From an uncultured Emticicia sp. (lineage in GTDB: Bacteria; Bacteroidota; Bacteroidia; Cytophagales; Spirosomataceae): 64,000 bases of DNA. Made by a program: the position numbers and the translations under genes. The notes under the pieces are model-generated. The model ran no database searches. It saw nothing but the letters and a program-made list of their open reading frames with translations, and was not told the DNA's origin. Shown here in pieces: positions 62,696 to 64,000 of this stretch (its first letter is position 1; the number at the start of each line of letters is the position of its first letter). The DNA lies in assembly GCF_937903345.1 (NCBI RefSeq), contig NZ_CALCZQ010000052.1, positions 62,001 through 126,000 on the forward strand, read 5' to 3'.

Positions 62696-63058
62696 TCAAT
62701 ATGCCATTTTCTTTTTTTTCTTCAATTCATCCAAGTTTTTTAGTACATTTTCGTAAAGCTTTGTCATTTGTTCGGGGTTTGTTACATAATAATTGTAACT
62801 TGCTCTATAACGTGCAGTGTCGGTTTTATATTTTATCATTATTTGTTGTTCCAAAAATTTGTAGGCGAGTTTCGTTGAATCATAATCTTTAAACGATAAT
62901 CGACTCACTCTTGCTTCAGTCAAATGAATTTCGGCTAAAATTTTTGCCATAGTGGCTTCGTCAATTGCATCTTTTGGTCGAGTCGGGCGGTTATCACAAG
63001 CCAACAACATCAAAATTATACCTAAAACCAATAATATTTTTTTTGTTAGTATTTTCAC
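62696..63058 (-). CDS. DUF4296 lipoprotein
   Basis: A 120-residue lipoprotein with GTG start, signal and lipobox (IILMLLAC, Cys near residue 21). DEATMAKILAEIHLTEARVSRL and ARYRASYNYYVTNPEQMTKLYENVLKNL are the DUF4296 signature; the end is Lys-rich. The family is confined to Bacteroidota and its function is not known. Confidence 0.86.
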   Translation of the reverse strand: MKILTKKILLVLGIILMLLACDNRPTRPKDAIDEATMAKILAEIHLTEARVSRLSFKDYDSTKLAYKFLEQQIMIKYKTDTARYRASYNYYVTNPEQMTKLYENVLKNLDELKKKKKMAY

Positions 63059-63401
63059 TTTATATTCGTTTCTAAAAAAAACCTAAAAGAACTATTTGTT
63101 TAACTTTAAAAAGCAAATTACGGAAAAATATGACAAAATTCATCCGTTAAATTATCTTAATTGGTTCAATATCATTATTGGACAGAAATTATGATACTAG
63201 AATTCATCAATTTAAAATATAAACTTCATAAAGGGAAGATTGATGACGTAGAATCGACAGGTTTAGACTTATAATAAAATTTTTCATAAATAAATCAGTT
63301 TAAATCTGTAAAAATCAGCATTTTCTATGGACTAATTTTACAATGAATTTTATTGGTCCTACTGCGTAACTATTTTCAATTTTACATTATCCATTAATAA
63401 A
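63059..63401. other. Non-coding region between DUF4296 and DUF58 genes
   Basis: A 343-base, AT-rich, divergent interval. A short open frame from 63191 (about 27 codons) has no recognisable product. I see no promoter match of the TTG–N19–TAnnTTTG type on either strand and no hairpin of note. Confidence 0.5.
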
Positions 63402-64000
63402 GTGGTAGAAAGTATTATTTCAAAACTCAACAAATATGAGATTAAAATTCGAAAAGCCGTCAATGGTCATATGCATGGAAACTTTCGTTCGGTTTTTAAA
63501 GGTTCTGGCTTAGAGTTTAGCGATTTGCGTACCTATCAATACGGCGATGACGTTCGGACAATTGATTGGATAACGACTGCTAAAGGTGACGGTGCTTACG
63601 TAAAGATTTTTAAAGAAGAAAAAGAACAAACCGTATTTTTTATGCTCGATGTGAGTAGCTCGCAGGAAGTAGGAAACAGCGGAAGTTTGAAAATAGATAC
63701 CGCAAAAGAAATTTGTGGGGTTTTGGCACTTTCGGCTATCAAGGAGGCAGGTCATGTAGGTCTTTATTGTTTTTCTGACCAAAAGGAATTGTATTTTAAG
63801 CCTACAAATGGCATTAAACATGGATACGAACTCATCTTGGCACTCTTTAAAATGAAGCCAGTTTCTCAGAAAACCAATATCCCATCAGCCATTGGCTTTG
63901 CCTTGAATATGCTTCGACGTAAGAGTGTTGTGATTTTGATTTCCGATTTTCTGGATAAAGATTATGAACATAACCTCAAGTCTCTGGCTCGTAAACACGA
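63402..64000 (+). CDS. DUF58 (von Willebrand A-like) protein, cut by the window end
   Basis: About 199 residues are visible before the sequence ends. I start at the GTG at 63402 (VESIISKLNKYEIKIRKA). The DUF58 core follows: FKGSGLEFSDLRTYQYGDDVRTIDWITTAKG, with MLDVSSSQEV (MIDAS-like D-x-S-x-S) near residue 83 and VVILISDFLDKDYE near 183. DUF58 proteins usually neighbour a MoxR-type AAA+ ATPase and vWA membrane proteins; these would lie in the part of the genome to the right. The remaining C-terminal part is missing from the window. Confidence 0.85.
   Translation, partial: MVESIISKLNKYEIKIRKAVNGHMHGNFRSVFKGSGLEFSDLRTYQYGDDVRTIDWITTAKGDGAYVKIFKEEKEQTVFFMLDVSSSQEVGNSGSLKIDTAKEICGVLALSAIKEAGHVGLYCFSDQKELYFKPTNGIKHGYELILALFKMKPVSQKTNIPSAIGFALNMLRRKSVVILISDFLDKDYEHNLKSLARKH

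Overview
The window is AT-rich chromosomal DNA from a member of the Bacteroidota, most likely the order Cytophagales (Spirosomataceae-like). The order is inferred, not proven. The evidence is the block DUF177–rpmF–plsX–fabH–efp–accB–accC, a GldG gliding-motility protein, the DUF4293 and DUF4296 families, a RprX/RprY-like two-component pair, secreted proteins whose signal peptides end in AQ or a lipobox, and promoters of the Bacteroidota type (TTG–N19–TAnnTTTG). I found no rRNA, tRNA, CRISPR array, complete insertion sequence or intact prophage. Most of the window is ordinary housekeeping and accessory metabolism.

Layout. Positions 1–5.2 kb: a small lipoprotein; a leftward lemA–TPM–TPM cluster with a clear promoter; a DASH-type cryptochrome; uridine kinase. 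5.6–13.9 kb: GH20 hexosaminidase and glpF leftward, purB rightward, then a penicillin-acylase-like enzyme, asd and 5-formyl-THF cyclo-ligase leftward. 13.9–19.5 kb: a FadN/FadA-type fatty-acid beta-oxidation operon headed by a 12-bp-arm palindrome that overlaps a good promoter. Between fadN and fadA sits an inserted pair: a disrupted gene of unknown function (one in-frame stop and one poly-T frameshift) and an ORF6N-domain DNA-binding gene. 19.7–29.8 kb: ThuA-like protein, flavin monooxygenase, SGNH hydrolase, sensor kinase and response regulator, DUF4293, cupin, an unaccompanied gldG, and an AraC-family regulator.

30–39.7 kb: LD-carboxypeptidase; a secreted fusion of VCBS repeats with a sugar-isomerase TIM barrel; sialidase; thioesterase; ftsY; a molybdopterin oxidoreductase with a PepSY membrane partner; a TauE-like permease. 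39.8–46 kb: the leftward lipid/translation cluster (accC, accB, efp, fabH, plsX, rpmF, DUF177), with a dead four-helix-bundle gene lodged between accC and accB. 46–56.8 kb: PAP2 phosphatase, the FadE-type acyl-CoA dehydrogenase (away from fadN/fadA), DoxX-like protein, a decayed outer-membrane barrel fragment, murB, an FN3-like lipoprotein, fabV, an acetyl/succinylornithine carbamoyltransferase, a PfkB sugar kinase and an APC permease. 57–64 kb: a DeoR regulator preceded by six TTTGCA/TGCAAA elements, an esterase overlapping a NUDIX gene, a tail-specific protease, a dolichol-phosphate-mannose-synthase-like transferase, a DUF4296 lipoprotein, and the start of a DUF58 gene cut by the window end.

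Fatty-acid metabolism runs through the window: synthesis (accB, accC, fabH, plsX, fabV) and degradation (fadN, fadA, FadE-type dehydrogenase, thioesterase). The less ordinary material is the interrupted beta-oxidation operon and its operator, the regularly spaced DeoR-site array, two gene remnants inside otherwise standard clusters, several dispersed palindromes, and an Ala at the substrate-deciding position of the carbamoyltransferase.
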